The position numbers were made by a program, and so were the translations under genes. The notes beneath the pieces are model-generated. The model did not search any database. It saw only the letters and a program-made list of their open reading frames with translations, and had not been told where the DNA came from. DNA of 64,000 nucleotides. Source: Maribacter spongiicola (GTDB taxonomy: Bacteria > Bacteroidota > Bacteroidia > Flavobacteriales > Flavobacteriaceae). Below are positions 19,887-29,691 of this stretch, piece by piece (the stretch's first letter is position 1; each line of letters starts with the position of its first letter). The stretch spans positions 1,453,098-1,517,097 of the forward strand of contig NZ_SOAY01000010.1 of NCBI RefSeq assembly GCF_004364165.1, in the 5' to 3' direction.

Positions 19887-19894
19887 TAACTCAA
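19887..19894 (+). promoter_or_regulatory. TAACTCAA leader element of susC1
   Basis: TAACTCAA followed by TTTTATTTATG lies just before the SusC1 start. The SusC2 leader has the same octamer and then AATTTTATTTA (47341-47348). The octamer is the exact complement of the TTGAGTTA element found before four terminators, including the one ending this operon. Confidence 0.4.
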
Positions 19895-19902
19895 TTTTAT
19901 TT

Positions 19903-22900
19903 ATGAAGAAAAAGGACAAATTATGGAAGAGGATGCTTTCAGTGTTTTCTCTATTTGTAATCTTGGCAATGCAACAAGGTTTTGCCCAAGATGTAATTAA
20001 TGGATCCGTAAGTGATGAACAAGGTACGCCAATACCAGGTGCAACCGTTCTTATTGAAGGAACAACTAAAGGTGCCGTTGCCGATTTTGATGGAATTTTT
20101 TCAATCAATGCTGCATCAGGCGATGTTTTAGTGATTTCATCAATTGGTTTTAAAACTAAAAAGGTAAGTGTAGGTGCAAGTAAGAATTTGAAAATAGTTC
20201 TTGTTGAAGATCTTGCGCTGTTAGACGAAGTAGTAGTTGTAGGTTATGGTACTCAAAAGAAAAAAGAAGTAACCGGTGCTGTAGTACAAGTAAAGTCTGA
20301 TATTATTAGTATTGCCCCTGTATCTGATGTCAGTGAATCTCTACAAGGGCGAGTAGCGGGTGTAAATATTCAAGCTGCAAGTGGGCGTCCGGGTGAAGCT
20401 GCCAACATTCAAATAAGAGGTGTAGGGTCTTTGCTTGGTAGTTTAGAGCCATTATATGTTGTAGATGGGGTTCCTTATGAATCTAATCCAAACATTGCGC
20501 CTGATCAAGTAGAGACTATAGACATCTTAAAAGATGGTGCTGCGGCTTCTATTTATGGAGTAAGAGCTTCAAACGGGGTTATTTTAATTACGACCAAAAC
20601 TGGTAAAGAAGGGAAGTTGGGTGTTAACTTTTCAACGTACACAGGTATTCAGAATATAACTTCAGGAACACCTTTAATGAATACCCAACAACAGTTGTTT
20701 GCAGATTTTTCTGTAGATAATGTTTTAAACGCGGGTAACCTTCCAGGGTATTTTATTACTTCTCCTGAATTATTGGATTTTGATAGTGATTTCGTTGGAG
20801 ATGTACAAAACAACAACGCATTATTTAGAAACTATGAGTTAGGTATAAGCGGCGGATCTAAAGGTTTAAATTTAGGGTTCAGTACCAGTTATAACGACCA
20901 AGAAGGTGTGCTGATTAAATCTGGTTTTGACAGATTGAGTTCTAGACTGACAGCTAATTTTACTAAAGGAAAATTTAAGGCATTTGCTACTGTTGCCTAT
21001 ACAGAAGAAAATAGAGAGCAAGAGCCTTTTGCCTATTATGAATATAGTATTGGTCAAAACCCATGGCAGTTACCTTTAGGTGATTTAAATATTAGTGAAG
21101 ATAATGTAGTAACAATACCAGTAGATAATACGATCTATTTTGGCTTTTTAGCAAAACAATTATTGAACATTGATGATAGAAAAACAACTTCTACCAATAT
21201 TGCATTCAATATGGAGTATGAATTAGCGAAAGGATTGACTTATAAGTTGAGTTTAAGTAATAATAAATTTGATTATAATAGAAAATTCTTTAGACCTACA
21301 TTTTTAATTTATGGTAGAGATGGGGTAATAAATGCAACGGCTTCTACGCTTGAGGCTCAACTTCAAAAAGATTTTACCATGTCTACTAGAAGGGTGCTTG
21401 AAAATATGATAAACTACGATGTAAAATTCGGTGGTCATAAAGTAAACACAACAGTGGTATCTTCATATGAAGATTTTTCATCGGAACAACTTACCATAGG
21501 TGGTATTGGTTTCCCAACAAATAGTACACAAGAAATAGGTCAGGCTTTTTCTGCTACAACCCCCACCAGTTTTGTAAATAACTATACACTATCTGGTTTA
21601 TTGGGTAGAGTTCAATACAGTTTTGATGAACGTTACTTACTTTCCGCAAGTATTCGTAGAGATGGTTCTTCTAAATTCGGACCAGATAATAGATATGGTA
21701 CTTTTGGAGGTATATCAATAGGCTGGAATGTTGCCGAAGAAAATTTCTTTAAAAATTCATTTTTGGGCGATGCTGTCAATAACTTAAAGCTTAGAGCAAG
21801 TTATGCAGAATTGGGTAACCAAGATGTTCAGCCTTATGCTGCATCGACTCAAATTGAAACAGGTGTAAATTACTTATTCGGACCTAATGAAGCTATAGCT
21901 TCTGGTTTGATCCAAAGAAGAAATGCAAATCCGGATTTGAAATGGGAAACGAGTGTGTCGAAAAACATCGGACTTGATTTAGCTATGTTTCAAAATAAAT
22001 TGACCTTAACTGCTGATTTTTATAGTAATGATAAGCAAGATATGTTGTTGCCATTTCAAACACCACCGTCTTTAGGTACATCAGCACCTGGTGCAGAAAC
22101 CGTTTATAATCCAATATTTATTAATGCAGGTAAAATGACCAATGAAGGTATAGAAATTGCATTAGGATTTAAAAGTGAATTAAAAAATGGACTAAAATAT
22201 AATATCTCTTCTACGTTTACTAAAAACACCAATGAGATTGTAGATCTTAATGGAATAGAACGTGGGTACTCTAATGGTAGACCAACATTTTCTTTAGGTA
22301 ATAGTATAGATGAAACTACATTTTTTGCGGTAGGTCATGAGGCAGGAGCTTTTTTTCTACTAAGAAATGAAGGGGTAATTAAAACGGATGAAGAATTAGC
22401 AGAATACCAGCAAATCAATCCGTCTGCAGCAAAAGGTGACATACGCTATGCTGATGTAAACGGTGATAATGCAATTGATGATAACGATCGAGTTTATGCG
22501 GGATCTGGACAAGCAGAATGGGAAGCTGGTTTAAATCTTGATTTAAACTATAAAAACTTTGATCTATCGGTTCAGACGTACATGTCTTACGGTGCAGAGT
22601 TATTTAACGGGGCACGTTTTTTCGCCTACACTCAAGGTAGACATTTAGATCAATTTTATCAATGGTCTCCACAAAACCCTACTTCTGATATTCCAAGTTA
22701 TAGAAATAGCGAAGCTACGGAAAGCATTAGAGCAAGATCAGATTATTGGATAGAAGATGGTACGTATTTAAGAATTCGAAACATTACTTTGGGGTATTCT
22801 TTACCTCAAGAATTACTAGATAAAACCAAACTTGGTAGCATACGATTATATGTAACAGGCTTTAATCCTTTTACAGTAACTAATTATACTGGTTATGATC

Positions 22901-22998
22901 CAGAAGTTGGTGGTAACGGTATAAGCACAAGGGGTGTTGATAGGGGTAATTACCCTGTGGCTAGGCGTTTTGTTCTAGGGGCCAATATTAAATTTTAA
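19903..22998 (+). CDS. SusC-like TonB-dependent outer-membrane transporter 1
   Basis: A 1031-residue SusC/RagA protein that imports oligosaccharides across the outer membrane with TonB energy. Order: signal peptide ending QGFAQ (about 29), carboxypeptidase-regulatory-like domain (SVSDEQGTPIPGATVLIEG, about 33-110), TonB box region LDEVVVVGYGTQKKKEVTGAV, plug domain (PLYVVDGVPYES, IYGVRASNGVILITTK) and a C-terminal beta-barrel ending FVLGANIKF. It leads an operon with SusD1 (18 bases on) and a surface lipoprotein. Agar/porphyran oligosaccharides are the inferred cargo because a GH16 enzyme follows. Confidence 0.97.
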   Translation: MKKKDKLWKRMLSVFSLFVILAMQQGFAQDVINGSVSDEQGTPIPGATVLIEGTTKGAVADFDGIFSINAASGDVLVISSIGFKTKKVSVGASKNLKIVLVEDLALLDEVVVVGYGTQKKKEVTGAVVQVKSDIISIAPVSDVSESLQGRVAGVNIQAASGRPGEAANIQIRGVGSLLGSLEPLYVVDGVPYESNPNIAPDQVETIDILKDGAAASIYGVRASNGVILITTKTGKEGKLGVNFSTYTGIQNITSGTPLMNTQQQLFADFSVDNVLNAGNLPGYFITSPELLDFDSDFVGDVQNNNALFRNYELGISGGSKGLNLGFSTSYNDQEGVLIKSGFDRLSSRLTANFTKGKFKAFATVAYTEENREQEPFAYYEYSIGQNPWQLPLGDLNISEDNVVTIPVDNTIYFGFLAKQLLNIDDRKTTSTNIAFNMEYELAKGLTYKLSLSNNKFDYNRKFFRPTFLIYGRDGVINATASTLEAQLQKDFTMSTRRVLENMINYDVKFGGHKVNTTVVSSYEDFSSEQLTIGGIGFPTNSTQEIGQAFSATTPTSFVNNYTLSGLLGRVQYSFDERYLLSASIRRDGSSKFGPDNRYGTFGGISIGWNVAEENFFKNSFLGDAVNNLKLRASYAELGNQDVQPYAASTQIETGVNYLFGPNEAIASGLIQRRNANPDLKWETSVSKNIGLDLAMFQNKLTLTADFYSNDKQDMLLPFQTPPSLGTSAPGAETVYNPIFINAGKMTNEGIEIALGFKSELKNGLKYNISSTFTKNTNEIVDLNGIERGYSNGRPTFSLGNSIDETTFFAVGHEAGAFFLLRNEGVIKTDEELAEYQQINPSAAKGDIRYADVNGDNAIDDNDRVYAGSGQAEWEAGLNLDLNYKNFDLSVQTYMSYGAELFNGARFFAYTQGRHLDQFYQWSPQNPTSDIPSYRNSEATESIRARSDYWIEDGTYLRIRNITLGYSLPQELLDKTKLGSIRLYVTGFNPFTVTNYTGYDPEVGGNGISTRGVDRGNYPVARRFVLGANIKF

Positions 22999-23016
22999 TA
23001 ACTAATTAAGAAAAAA

Positions 23017-24756
23017 ATGATACACGTTATATTAAAACACAAAGTATGGTCCATTACAATGGTGGCATGCTGTATATTATCTCTAGCTAGTTGTTCAGAG
23101 GATGAATTTTTAACAGTAGATAATCCTAACTCCATTACAGACGCTACGTTTTGGAATACACCAACTCAGTTCAATACTGCTTTAACCACAGTATATGGCG
23201 CAATGCAGTTTCAGGCAGTAAGCGGTAGTGGATTATCACAAGAAATAATTAGGGCTGACATTGCAGATACCTATTCTTTCTTCGGTAGATGGAACATTTT
23301 TAGACAATTAAGCTATACGGATAATAGCGAGCAAATAGTAAATAAGTGGAATCAATTATATATTGGAATTTTTAGAGCTAATCAGATAATAACTAATATT
23401 GAACTTGCCGATGAGACTATTTTTGCCACAGGTGAAAAAGAAGCTATTTTAGGGCAAGCAAGATTATTAAGGGCTTTCTTCTATTTTCAATTGGTTCATA
23501 CTTATGGTAAAGCAGTAATACGTACCGAGGTTTCTACAACCGAATTAAGTAAAGCTCTGAGCTCAATCGAAGAAGTTACACAGCAAGTAATTTTACCAGA
23601 TTTAAATTATGCAAAAGATAACTTACCACTTACTTGGGAAAATAGTTCAGATTTAGGCAGAGTAACCTCTGGTACAGCAACATCTTTAAGAGGTAAGGTA
23701 TATTTATTTGCTAAAGACTGGCAACTTGCTGCCGATGACTTTAAAGAAGTTATAGATTCTGGTGTATATGCCTTAGTCCCAAACTCTTTAGACAATTTCA
23801 GCGATCAGAATGAATTTAATTCTGAATCAATTTTAGAGGTAGCATACAGTTCTACAGCCAATCCTGGCGCAAATGGAAATAACGTAGATGATACCCCTGG
23901 TAATTCAGGTGCTGAAGCTAGTGGTATTTCAAGTAATTATGCTTCCATCGGCGGTTTTGGCGGATTTAATACCGTAGTGGCAAATTTATATTTGCATGAA
24001 TTATTTACGAACGATGAAATAGATCCAAGTAATCCGATCAATGCAGGGGGTAATTTACATTCGCAACGTTTAACGGCTTCTATTTGCCCAAAAGACTTTG
24101 AAGGCACCTATTATGGTGTAGATAATACGGATGCAAACGTACATACCTATAGAGGACTAGGCTTAACTGCTTTAGTGAAAAAGCATACGAATTGGTTTCA
24201 AGGTACAGCAGAAATAGCTTTAAATAGAAGTGGAATTAATTTCAGACATATTCGTTTGGCCGATGTCTATTTAATGTATGCAGAGGCGGTTTTAAATGCA
24301 AGCGGAGATGTAGATGAGGCTATTGAGTATATCGACATGGTTCGTTCAAGAGCAGGTGTAATCACCATAAGACAGTACTTGGATGATAACGGAAATACTT
24401 TTCCACAATTGCATATCAGCAAACAAAGGTATGGTAGCCAGCCATTTGTAAGTCCGACGGCAGATAATTTAATGACACACCTTCAAATGGTAGAAAGACC
24501 ACTAGAACTTTGTTTTGAAGGGCAAAGATGGGCAGATTTAGTTCGCTGGGGTATCGTTGATGATGTATTTACAACTATGGGCGACAATTTGAACTGGAGA
24601 AATGATAATTTTGAATCTCTTATAGGTCAAGCACCTCTTTTTATTGAAGGATCGATCAATTTACTTTCGTTAGGCGGTATAGATAGATATAGTTCAAGTC
24701 AACATGATTATCTCCCTATTCCTGCAGGAGAAGTACAAAGTAATAATGATTTATAA
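23017..24756 (+). CDS. SusD-like surface glycan-binding lipoprotein 1
   Basis: A 579-residue SusD/RagB protein that forms the lid of the SusC1 transporter. Lipobox LASC (Cys26) is followed by acidic SEDEF, a surface-export type sequence. Typical marks are ARLLRAFFYFQLVHTYGKA (first TPR helix), IRLADVYLMYAEAVLNASG and the C-terminal RPLELCFEGQRWADLVRWG. It starts 18 bases after SusC1 and ends 10 bases before the next lipoprotein gene. Confidence 0.96.
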   Translation: MIHVILKHKVWSITMVACCILSLASCSEDEFLTVDNPNSITDATFWNTPTQFNTALTTVYGAMQFQAVSGSGLSQEIIRADIADTYSFFGRWNIFRQLSYTDNSEQIVNKWNQLYIGIFRANQIITNIELADETIFATGEKEAILGQARLLRAFFYFQLVHTYGKAVIRTEVSTTELSKALSSIEEVTQQVILPDLNYAKDNLPLTWENSSDLGRVTSGTATSLRGKVYLFAKDWQLAADDFKEVIDSGVYALVPNSLDNFSDQNEFNSESILEVAYSSTANPGANGNNVDDTPGNSGAEASGISSNYASIGGFGGFNTVVANLYLHELFTNDEIDPSNPINAGGNLHSQRLTASICPKDFEGTYYGVDNTDANVHTYRGLGLTALVKKHTNWFQGTAEIALNRSGINFRHIRLADVYLMYAEAVLNASGDVDEAIEYIDMVRSRAGVITIRQYLDDNGNTFPQLHISKQRYGSQPFVSPTADNLMTHLQMVERPLELCFEGQRWADLVRWGIVDDVFTTMGDNLNWRNDNFESLIGQAPLFIEGSINLLSLGGIDRYSSSQHDYLPIPAGEVQSNNDL

Positions 24757-24766
24757 TATTTAAGAT

Positions 24767-26329
24767 ATGAAAACAAAATTTAAAATATTAATAGCATTTG
24801 TAGCGGTTATATTAGGTCTGTATTCTTGTGAAGATATTTACGATGATATAGAACTAAATGAAGCTAATAGTAGAATTATCGCTACATCTCAAATGAATTT
24901 TACCAATACGATTAGAATTGGTAATAGCATTACTTTAGGAGATTTATCTTCTGGAGTACAGTCCCGATTATGGACTTTACCAACTGGTGTGGCAGATATT
25001 GTTGGGTCTGATAATGATGAAACATCAACAGAGCAAAACGTAAAGGCGATATTTAATGTTGAAGGCGAGCACGATGTAGTTTTATCTCAGGTTTTTAAGG
25101 GCGATGCTTACGACCTGGCAGGTAATGTAATCGGTAAAGAAATAGATACCACTTTTGTTGTAACCGTACTTCCTGAAATAAAAACTGTTCTTAAAGCATA
25201 TAATTTAAACGAAGATGGATCACTGGGAGATGAATTAAATCTTACAAGTGGAGCAAATAATGAAGTTACTGCAGGTAAGGCGGTTCGTTTTATAGTAGAC
25301 GAGTCAACTCAAGGAAGTCCTGATAGTTTTTTATGGACTGCAGAAGGTGGTACCAGAATTAGCCTATCTGAAGATAAGAGAATTTATGATGTACGTTATA
25401 AAAAAACGGGTTCTTTTGGCTTAGAGCTTATATCTTCATTGGCAAGACCAGTCGGAGAAGAAATAATTACCCTTTCAAGTTTGATTAATGTAATACCTTC
25501 TACTGAGCCAGTGCAATTAGATGGCATTGAAGCAATAGGGACTAGTATATTCTTGAATTTTAGTAGAGATATGGATGAAACTACAGGTGTACCTTCAGAT
25601 TTTGTTGTATCGATCGATAATGGTGGAATATCTAATCCAGCAATAACTTCGATTACGGTTGATCCTGACGCTGCTAACTTTGTAGAGTTAAAATTAGACA
25701 TACCTCAGTTTTATTCTGATGATATGATTAGTCTTTCTTACACAAAAGGAAGTTTGTCAACCTTAGATGGTGTTATAGCCGATACATTTACTGATCAACA
25801 AGCAATATTGATTGAACAAAACCTTTTAATTGGCACCAGCTACGATTATAGTATGGAGAATGGTGGTCCTGATTGGAGAGATGTTGGTTGGGGAGGCGTT
25901 TGGGGCCAATTCACGGCAGCCGTGACCGACGCAAGAGCTAAAACTGGTACAATGGCTACTCAGGCTGCAATAGAGGCAAATGGCGGTATGATATACGCTT
26001 ACAAACCTGAGGCTATCGATAATGCCAAGTTTACTTTCGAGGCAGGTAAAAATTATAAGTTAGGAGCTTGGGTTTATATTACTACTCCGGTTTCAGGTAC
26101 AGCAGATCTTAGATTTTATGTGGTTCCTCCTTTTAAAGAAGTTTTTATAGCAGAACTTAATGCATCAACACCTCTTGATAAATGGGTTTACATTAGTTCT
26201 GATGAATTTAACTTCTTAAGTGATACAACCAGTGAAATTTTAATTAGAGGTAATAATCAAAATAATGGCGCAGAGTTATTATTTACTATTGATGATATTA
26301 CTATTACTGAAGTGGTAAATAAACCTTAA
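24767..26329 (+). CDS. Surface glycan-binding lipoprotein (SusE/SGBP position) with PKD-like and CBM-like domains
   Basis: A 520-residue lipoprotein (GLYSC, Cys21, then acidic EDIYDD). The middle part reads as PKD/Ig-like modules (RLWTLPTGVAD..., DSFLWTAEGGTRISL), followed by an Ig-like SusE-type module near VQLDGIEAIGTSIFLNFSRDMDE. The C-terminus from about 360 resembles a CBM4/22-type beta-sandwich (YSMENGGPDWRDVG, GKNYKLGAWVYI, FTIDDITITE). Third gene of the SusC1 operon, where SGBPs are expected. Binding to agar or porphyran is inferred; no catalytic motif is seen. Confidence 0.82.
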   Translation: MKTKFKILIAFVAVILGLYSCEDIYDDIELNEANSRIIATSQMNFTNTIRIGNSITLGDLSSGVQSRLWTLPTGVADIVGSDNDETSTEQNVKAIFNVEGEHDVVLSQVFKGDAYDLAGNVIGKEIDTTFVVTVLPEIKTVLKAYNLNEDGSLGDELNLTSGANNEVTAGKAVRFIVDESTQGSPDSFLWTAEGGTRISLSEDKRIYDVRYKKTGSFGLELISSLARPVGEEIITLSSLINVIPSTEPVQLDGIEAIGTSIFLNFSRDMDETTGVPSDFVVSIDNGGISNPAITSITVDPDAANFVELKLDIPQFYSDDMISLSYTKGSLSTLDGVIADTFTDQQAILIEQNLLIGTSYDYSMENGGPDWRDVGWGGVWGQFTAAVTDARAKTGTMATQAAIEANGGMIYAYKPEAIDNAKFTFEAGKNYKLGAWVYITTPVSGTADLRFYVVPPFKEVFIAELNASTPLDKWVYISSDEFNFLSDTTSEILIRGNNQNNGAELLFTIDDITITEVVNKP

Positions 26330-26367
26330 ATGTACTTCATGAAAGGAAAATAAATAAGTAAAAGTTG

Positions 26368-26375
26368 TTGAGTTA
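26368..26375 (+). repeat. TTGAGTTA element before terminator (copy 2)
   Basis: TTGTTGAGTTAGT (26365-26377) stands 11 bases before the terminator hairpin of the SusC1 operon. TTGAGTTA can pair with TAACTCAA in the leader of the same operon (19887-19894). Confidence 0.5.
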
Positions 26376-26387
26376 GTAATTTGTTAG

Positions 26388-26422
26388 AAAAGGGGGAAGC
26401 ATAGCACTGTTTTCCCTCTTTT
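26388..26422 (+). terminator. Terminator of SusC1-SusD1-SGBP operon
   Basis: AAAAGGGGGAA (26388-26398) pairs with TTCCCTCTTTT (26412-26422) with one G-T pair. The T-rich 3' arm runs into TTTTAATA. It separates the operon from the GH16 gene at 26562. Confidence 0.65.
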
Positions 26423-26561
26423 AATATGCATTAAATAGTAAATGTTGTATGTCAAATTTGTTACAAAATACGAATACGACTTTGTCTAGTACATTACCTT
26501 TTTTAGATAGTATGTTCTATAATCTTATCTATAAAAATAATTATTTAGAAATTTAAAAAAT

Positions 26562-27530
26562 ATGAAGAAATCCCTCGTTTTAATTGTGTTGATTGAAAGT
26601 TTGTTTCTTGGTAGTTGTTCTAGTCAAAACAATGAGCCTACAATTGATGAGCCCGATTCTAAGGAAATAATAGATGAAGAAATCGTTGATGAAGAAGAAG
26701 TTGTGGTAGAAGAAAATAATGCAACTGAGAATGAAGTTTCCTTTTTGCCTAGCCCGAAGGAAGAAGGGACCGTATGGACTATTCAACCTTTAGTTTCAAG
26801 TGAATTTAATTACGAAAACGGCAAATCTTCTGCTGAATTTTCTACTAACTGGAAAGATAGTTTTTTCAACGGATGGACGGGTCCGGGAATAACTAGATAT
26901 ACCCCTGAACAATCTTCTATTGATGCAGGTGAGCTTGTTTTTAAAGCTAACATCGTCGATGGTAAGATATTGACCGGATGCGTTACTTCTAAGGCAAAAA
27001 CATCGTACCCTATGTATATGGAGGTTAGGGTGAAACTCAGTGAATCTGTGCTATCATCTGCTGTATGGATGTTAAGTGATGATTCTACTGAAGAGATTGA
27101 TAATTTAGAAGCGTTCGGTGCAAAAAGTAACGACTATTTCTCTAAACGATTACATTTGAGCCATCATGTTTTTATTCGAGAGCCTTTTCAAGATTATCAA
27201 CCAACTGGTCCAGAAACTTGGTATGCTGACGGCAATGGAACAATATGGTCAGAAGAATATCATAATTATGGCGTTCTTTGGGAAGATCCTTGGAGTTTGT
27301 CGTATTATGTAGATGGTGTTTTAGTTCGCACAACGCCTGTTGACGAAATAGATCCAGAAAACTATACTAACGGTAATGGTTTAACAAAACCAATGCACAT
27401 GATTATTAGTGCTGCCGCCCAGTCGTGGAGAACAACCCAGGGTATAGATTTTTTAAATGACCCAACGGTCACAAATGAAGAAAACACAATTATGCATGTA
27501 GATTGGATACGGGTGTACAAACCTGAATAA
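26562..27530 (+). CDS. GH16 beta-agarase/porphyranase-type lipoprotein 1
   Basis: A 322-residue GH16 endo-hydrolase. Lipobox FLGSC (Cys19) is followed by a strongly acidic linker (about 29-60), which suggests a surface-anchored enzyme. The catalytic EIDNLE motif gives nucleophile Glu178, Asp180 and acid/base Glu183. HLSHHVFIREPFQDYQPT, SYYVDGVLVRT and the ending VDWIRVYKP are the pattern of GH16 beta-agarases. Porphyranase or another algal galactanase cannot be excluded. The gene has its own upstream region with only one operator-like half-site (TTTGTCTAGT at 26481) and a shared terminator just after its stop. Confidence 0.9.
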   Translation: MKKSLVLIVLIESLFLGSCSSQNNEPTIDEPDSKEIIDEEIVDEEEVVVEENNATENEVSFLPSPKEEGTVWTIQPLVSSEFNYENGKSSAEFSTNWKDSFFNGWTGPGITRYTPEQSSIDAGELVFKANIVDGKILTGCVTSKAKTSYPMYMEVRVKLSESVLSSAVWMLSDDSTEEIDNLEAFGAKSNDYFSKRLHLSHHVFIREPFQDYQPTGPETWYADGNGTIWSEEYHNYGVLWEDPWSLSYYVDGVLVRTTPVDEIDPENYTNGNGLTKPMHMIISAAAQSWRTTQGIDFLNDPTVTNEENTIMHVDWIRVYKPE

Positions 27531-27534
27531 ATAA

Positions 27535-27574
27535 AAACAGAAGCCAGATCATATGATCTGGCTTCTGTTTTTTT
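27535..27574. terminator. Bidirectional terminator between GH16 and the anhydrogalactose operon
   Basis: A perfect palindrome, with arms 27535-27552 and 27553-27570 (core CAGAAGCCAGATC), is flanked by A and T runs on both sides. It lies between converging genes, 4 bases after the GH16 stop and 20 bases beyond the transporter stop at 27595. Confidence 0.88.
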
Positions 27575-27594
27575 AAACTATGCTTTTAAGTAGC

Positions 27595-28608
27595 CTAAGT
27601 AAGACTATTGCTATAGGCAACTATGATAATACCTATTACCATACAGCTTAAGCCCATGTACAAGAACTTTCTGGCTTTTGGTGAAGCATTGACCCATTCT
27701 TTAGTGATAATACCACTTATAATAGCTGTTACCACACAAGCTGTATTAAATATTGCATACCCAACCGTATTGCCCGATGCACCCAACTTGTATGCCGCAA
27801 AAGCAAATAGGGCAGACGCTGCGTAATGGAAAAAAGCCATGACTAATATTAATACAAAGTTTTTGCCGAATGCAGGAGTTTTAAAATCTCCCCATGCCTT
27901 TTTAGTACTTAACTGCCAAAGAAAATAAGCGGTCATTACTATACCACCACTAATAAAAATCGGGAACATTACGGCCACTGCGGTAATCCACTCTGCGTTA
28001 CCTGCGGCCTGACTAGCTTCATGTAAGTAAGGTCTGCCAGCTGCATTCGCATAACTAAAGCCAGTTGCAAGTAAACCGCCAATAACAGCGATTAAAATAC
28101 CTGTTGCCATAGAACCTTTTTGTTCGCTATTGGCATGATTGTCCTTTTCAACTTTTTCCCGAATAAAACCTGCTTTACCGTTAGCAAAAATCCCTATTAA
28201 TACAACGAACAAGCCTAATAGGATGGTAGTTAATTTATTTGTAGGTGGTAAGCCATCTTCAATAAACGGTAATACCGATCCCACTAAAATAATTGTACCG
28301 ATAAAGAGAGAAAAACCTAAAGACAACCCAATATGGTTAATGGCTTTACTCCACATCATAACTCCCACGCCCCATAGAAAACTGGTTAACCCCATTTTTA
28401 TCCATATCTCTGTTGGCATGTTGCCGAATATATCTCCAAAGCCGTTGATAAGGCTAATAGATGCTATAATGGGTACCACGAACATGGTTAGTAAAAAGAA
28501 TAAGCTCCATGTATTTTCATACTTAAAGTCTTTGGTGAATTTCTCGGGTAAGGCATAAAGCCCTAACATTAGTCCGGCAAAAATGGCCAGTAAAACTCCT
28601 TCTGTCAT
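27595..28608 (-). CDS. RhaT-family sugar:proton symporter-like transporter
   Basis: A 337-residue integral membrane protein with about ten hydrophobic segments, of the L-rhamnose-proton symporter (RhaT)/DMT type (LAIFAGLMLGLYALPEKFTK, MMWSKAINHIGLSLGFSLFIG, YKLGASGNTVGYAIFNTACVVTAII). It is the last gene of the 35530-27595 operon, 32 bases after galM. By context it should carry a monomer of that pathway, most likely 3,6-anhydro-L-galactose, across the inner membrane. This is inference; L-rhamnose has no catabolic genes here. Confidence 0.82.
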   Translation of the reverse strand: MTEGVLLAIFAGLMLGLYALPEKFTKDFKYENTWSLFFLLTMFVVPIIASISLINGFGDIFGNMPTEIWIKMGLTSFLWGVGVMMWSKAINHIGLSLGFSLFIGTIILVGSVLPFIEDGLPPTNKLTTILLGLFVVLIGIFANGKAGFIREKVEKDNHANSEQKGSMATGILIAVIGGLLATGFSYANAAGRPYLHEASQAAGNAEWITAVAVMFPIFISGGIVMTAYFLWQLSTKKAWGDFKTPAFGKNFVLILVMAFFHYAASALFAFAAYKLGASGNTVGYAIFNTACVVTAIISGIITKEWVNASPKARKFLYMGLSCMVIGIIIVAYSNSLT

Positions 28609-28640
28609 AATTGGTTATTTAGTGAGTTGATTAGTTGTAA

Positions 28641-29684
28641 TTAAAATGAAAATTTAAAAACAGTTGTGCTTTTGAAATGCTCACCTGCTTTAGTAATTGA
28701 TTTTGGTGAGCCTTCAATATTGGGCCCATTAGGGTATCTATGAGTTTCACAGCAGAAACCTCTATATTTTCCGTATTGAATTCCGTTTTCCCTTTTTAAA
28801 TCATCTGAGGTGTATTTGCCTGTGTAAAACAACATACAAGGTTCTGTAGAAAAGACATCTAAACTCAGTTCCTCTTTAGCGGTTGAGATTGAAGCAACCT
28901 GGTTTAAATCTTCTTTTTGATTGTCAAAGATGTAGAAATGCTCAAATCCGTCATTTATAGCATCGTGTACGTCTCCTATACGTTTTCCTTCTGTTAAGTC
29001 GTCTGGCTGTTTTTCTACATTAATAATTTTTCCTGTAGCAGCACCGGTGTCATCAAGTTCTAAACGTTTGTTCGTGTGTACTTTTGCGATATGATTTTCT
29101 ACTGACTCGGTAAAGCCAGTTAAATTAAAATAGGTGTGGTTGGTAATGGAAAGCGGAGTATCGGCATCAGTCGTTGCATTATAGTCGATTTTCAATTCAT
29201 TGTCATCTGTCAAAGTAAAAGAAACTTCAACCTGTACATTACCAGGAAAACCTTCTTCCAAATCTTTACTAAGTAATGACATTTTAATTGTTGATTGTTC
29301 ATCATCAGCTAATGAGATATTCCATATTCTTTTGTCAAAACCAACAACCCCGCCATGTAAATTATTAGGGCCACAATTATCTGCTAAATGATATGTTTTA
29401 CCATTTAAGCTAAATTTAGCATCTTTAATTTGAGAACAATACCTGCCAACTGTAGAGCCAAAGTAAGGTGAATTTGTTTTGTAATCATCGGTAAAATACC
29501 CTTCTAAAGTATCAAAACCACAAGTAATTTCCTTCAATTCTCCATTAGAATCAGGAATTTGTATCGATGTAATCGTAGCGCCATAGTTGGTTATTTTTAC
29601 GACCATTCCTTTAGAATTCATCAGCGTATACAGATCAACCTTTTCTCCTTCTAAATTTCCGAAATCTTTTTTTTCTGGTTTCAT
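28641..29684 (-). CDS. galM: Aldose 1-epimerase (galactose mutarotase)
   Basis: A 347-residue GalM-family mutarotase that interconverts alpha- and beta-D-galactose for galactokinase. Catalytic His183 is in NHTYFNLTG, an additional His110 in NNLHGGVVGFDKRIW, and the base Glu313 in CCETHRYPN. No signal peptide, so cytoplasmic. It starts 7 bases after the cycloisomerase stop. Its partner GalK is encoded at 37933-39093 under a different promoter. Confidence 0.92.
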   Translation of the reverse strand: MKPEKKDFGNLEGEKVDLYTLMNSKGMVVKITNYGATITSIQIPDSNGELKEITCGFDTLEGYFTDDYKTNSPYFGSTVGRYCSQIKDAKFSLNGKTYHLADNCGPNNLHGGVVGFDKRIWNISLADDEQSTIKMSLLSKDLEEGFPGNVQVEVSFTLTDDNELKIDYNATTDADTPLSITNHTYFNLTGFTESVENHIAKVHTNKRLELDDTGAATGKIINVEKQPDDLTEGKRIGDVHDAINDGFEHFYIFDNQKEDLNQVASISTAKEELSLDVFSTEPCMLFYTGKYTSDDLKRENGIQYGKYRGFCCETHRYPNGPNIEGSPKSITKAGEHFKSTTVFKFSF

Positions 29685-29691
29685 ATATTTC

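Noticed and set aside
26481-26511. Sixth full operator upstream of GH16 copy 1
   Set aside because: Only one half-site (TTTGTCTAGT) is good; the neighbouring 11-mer does not match and no -7 element lies 30-31 bases downstream.
28139-28558. Plus-strand 139-codon open frame inside the RhaT-like gene
   Set aside because: It is antisense to hydrophobic coding sequence, which commonly leaves open frames on the opposite strand; no family resemblance.
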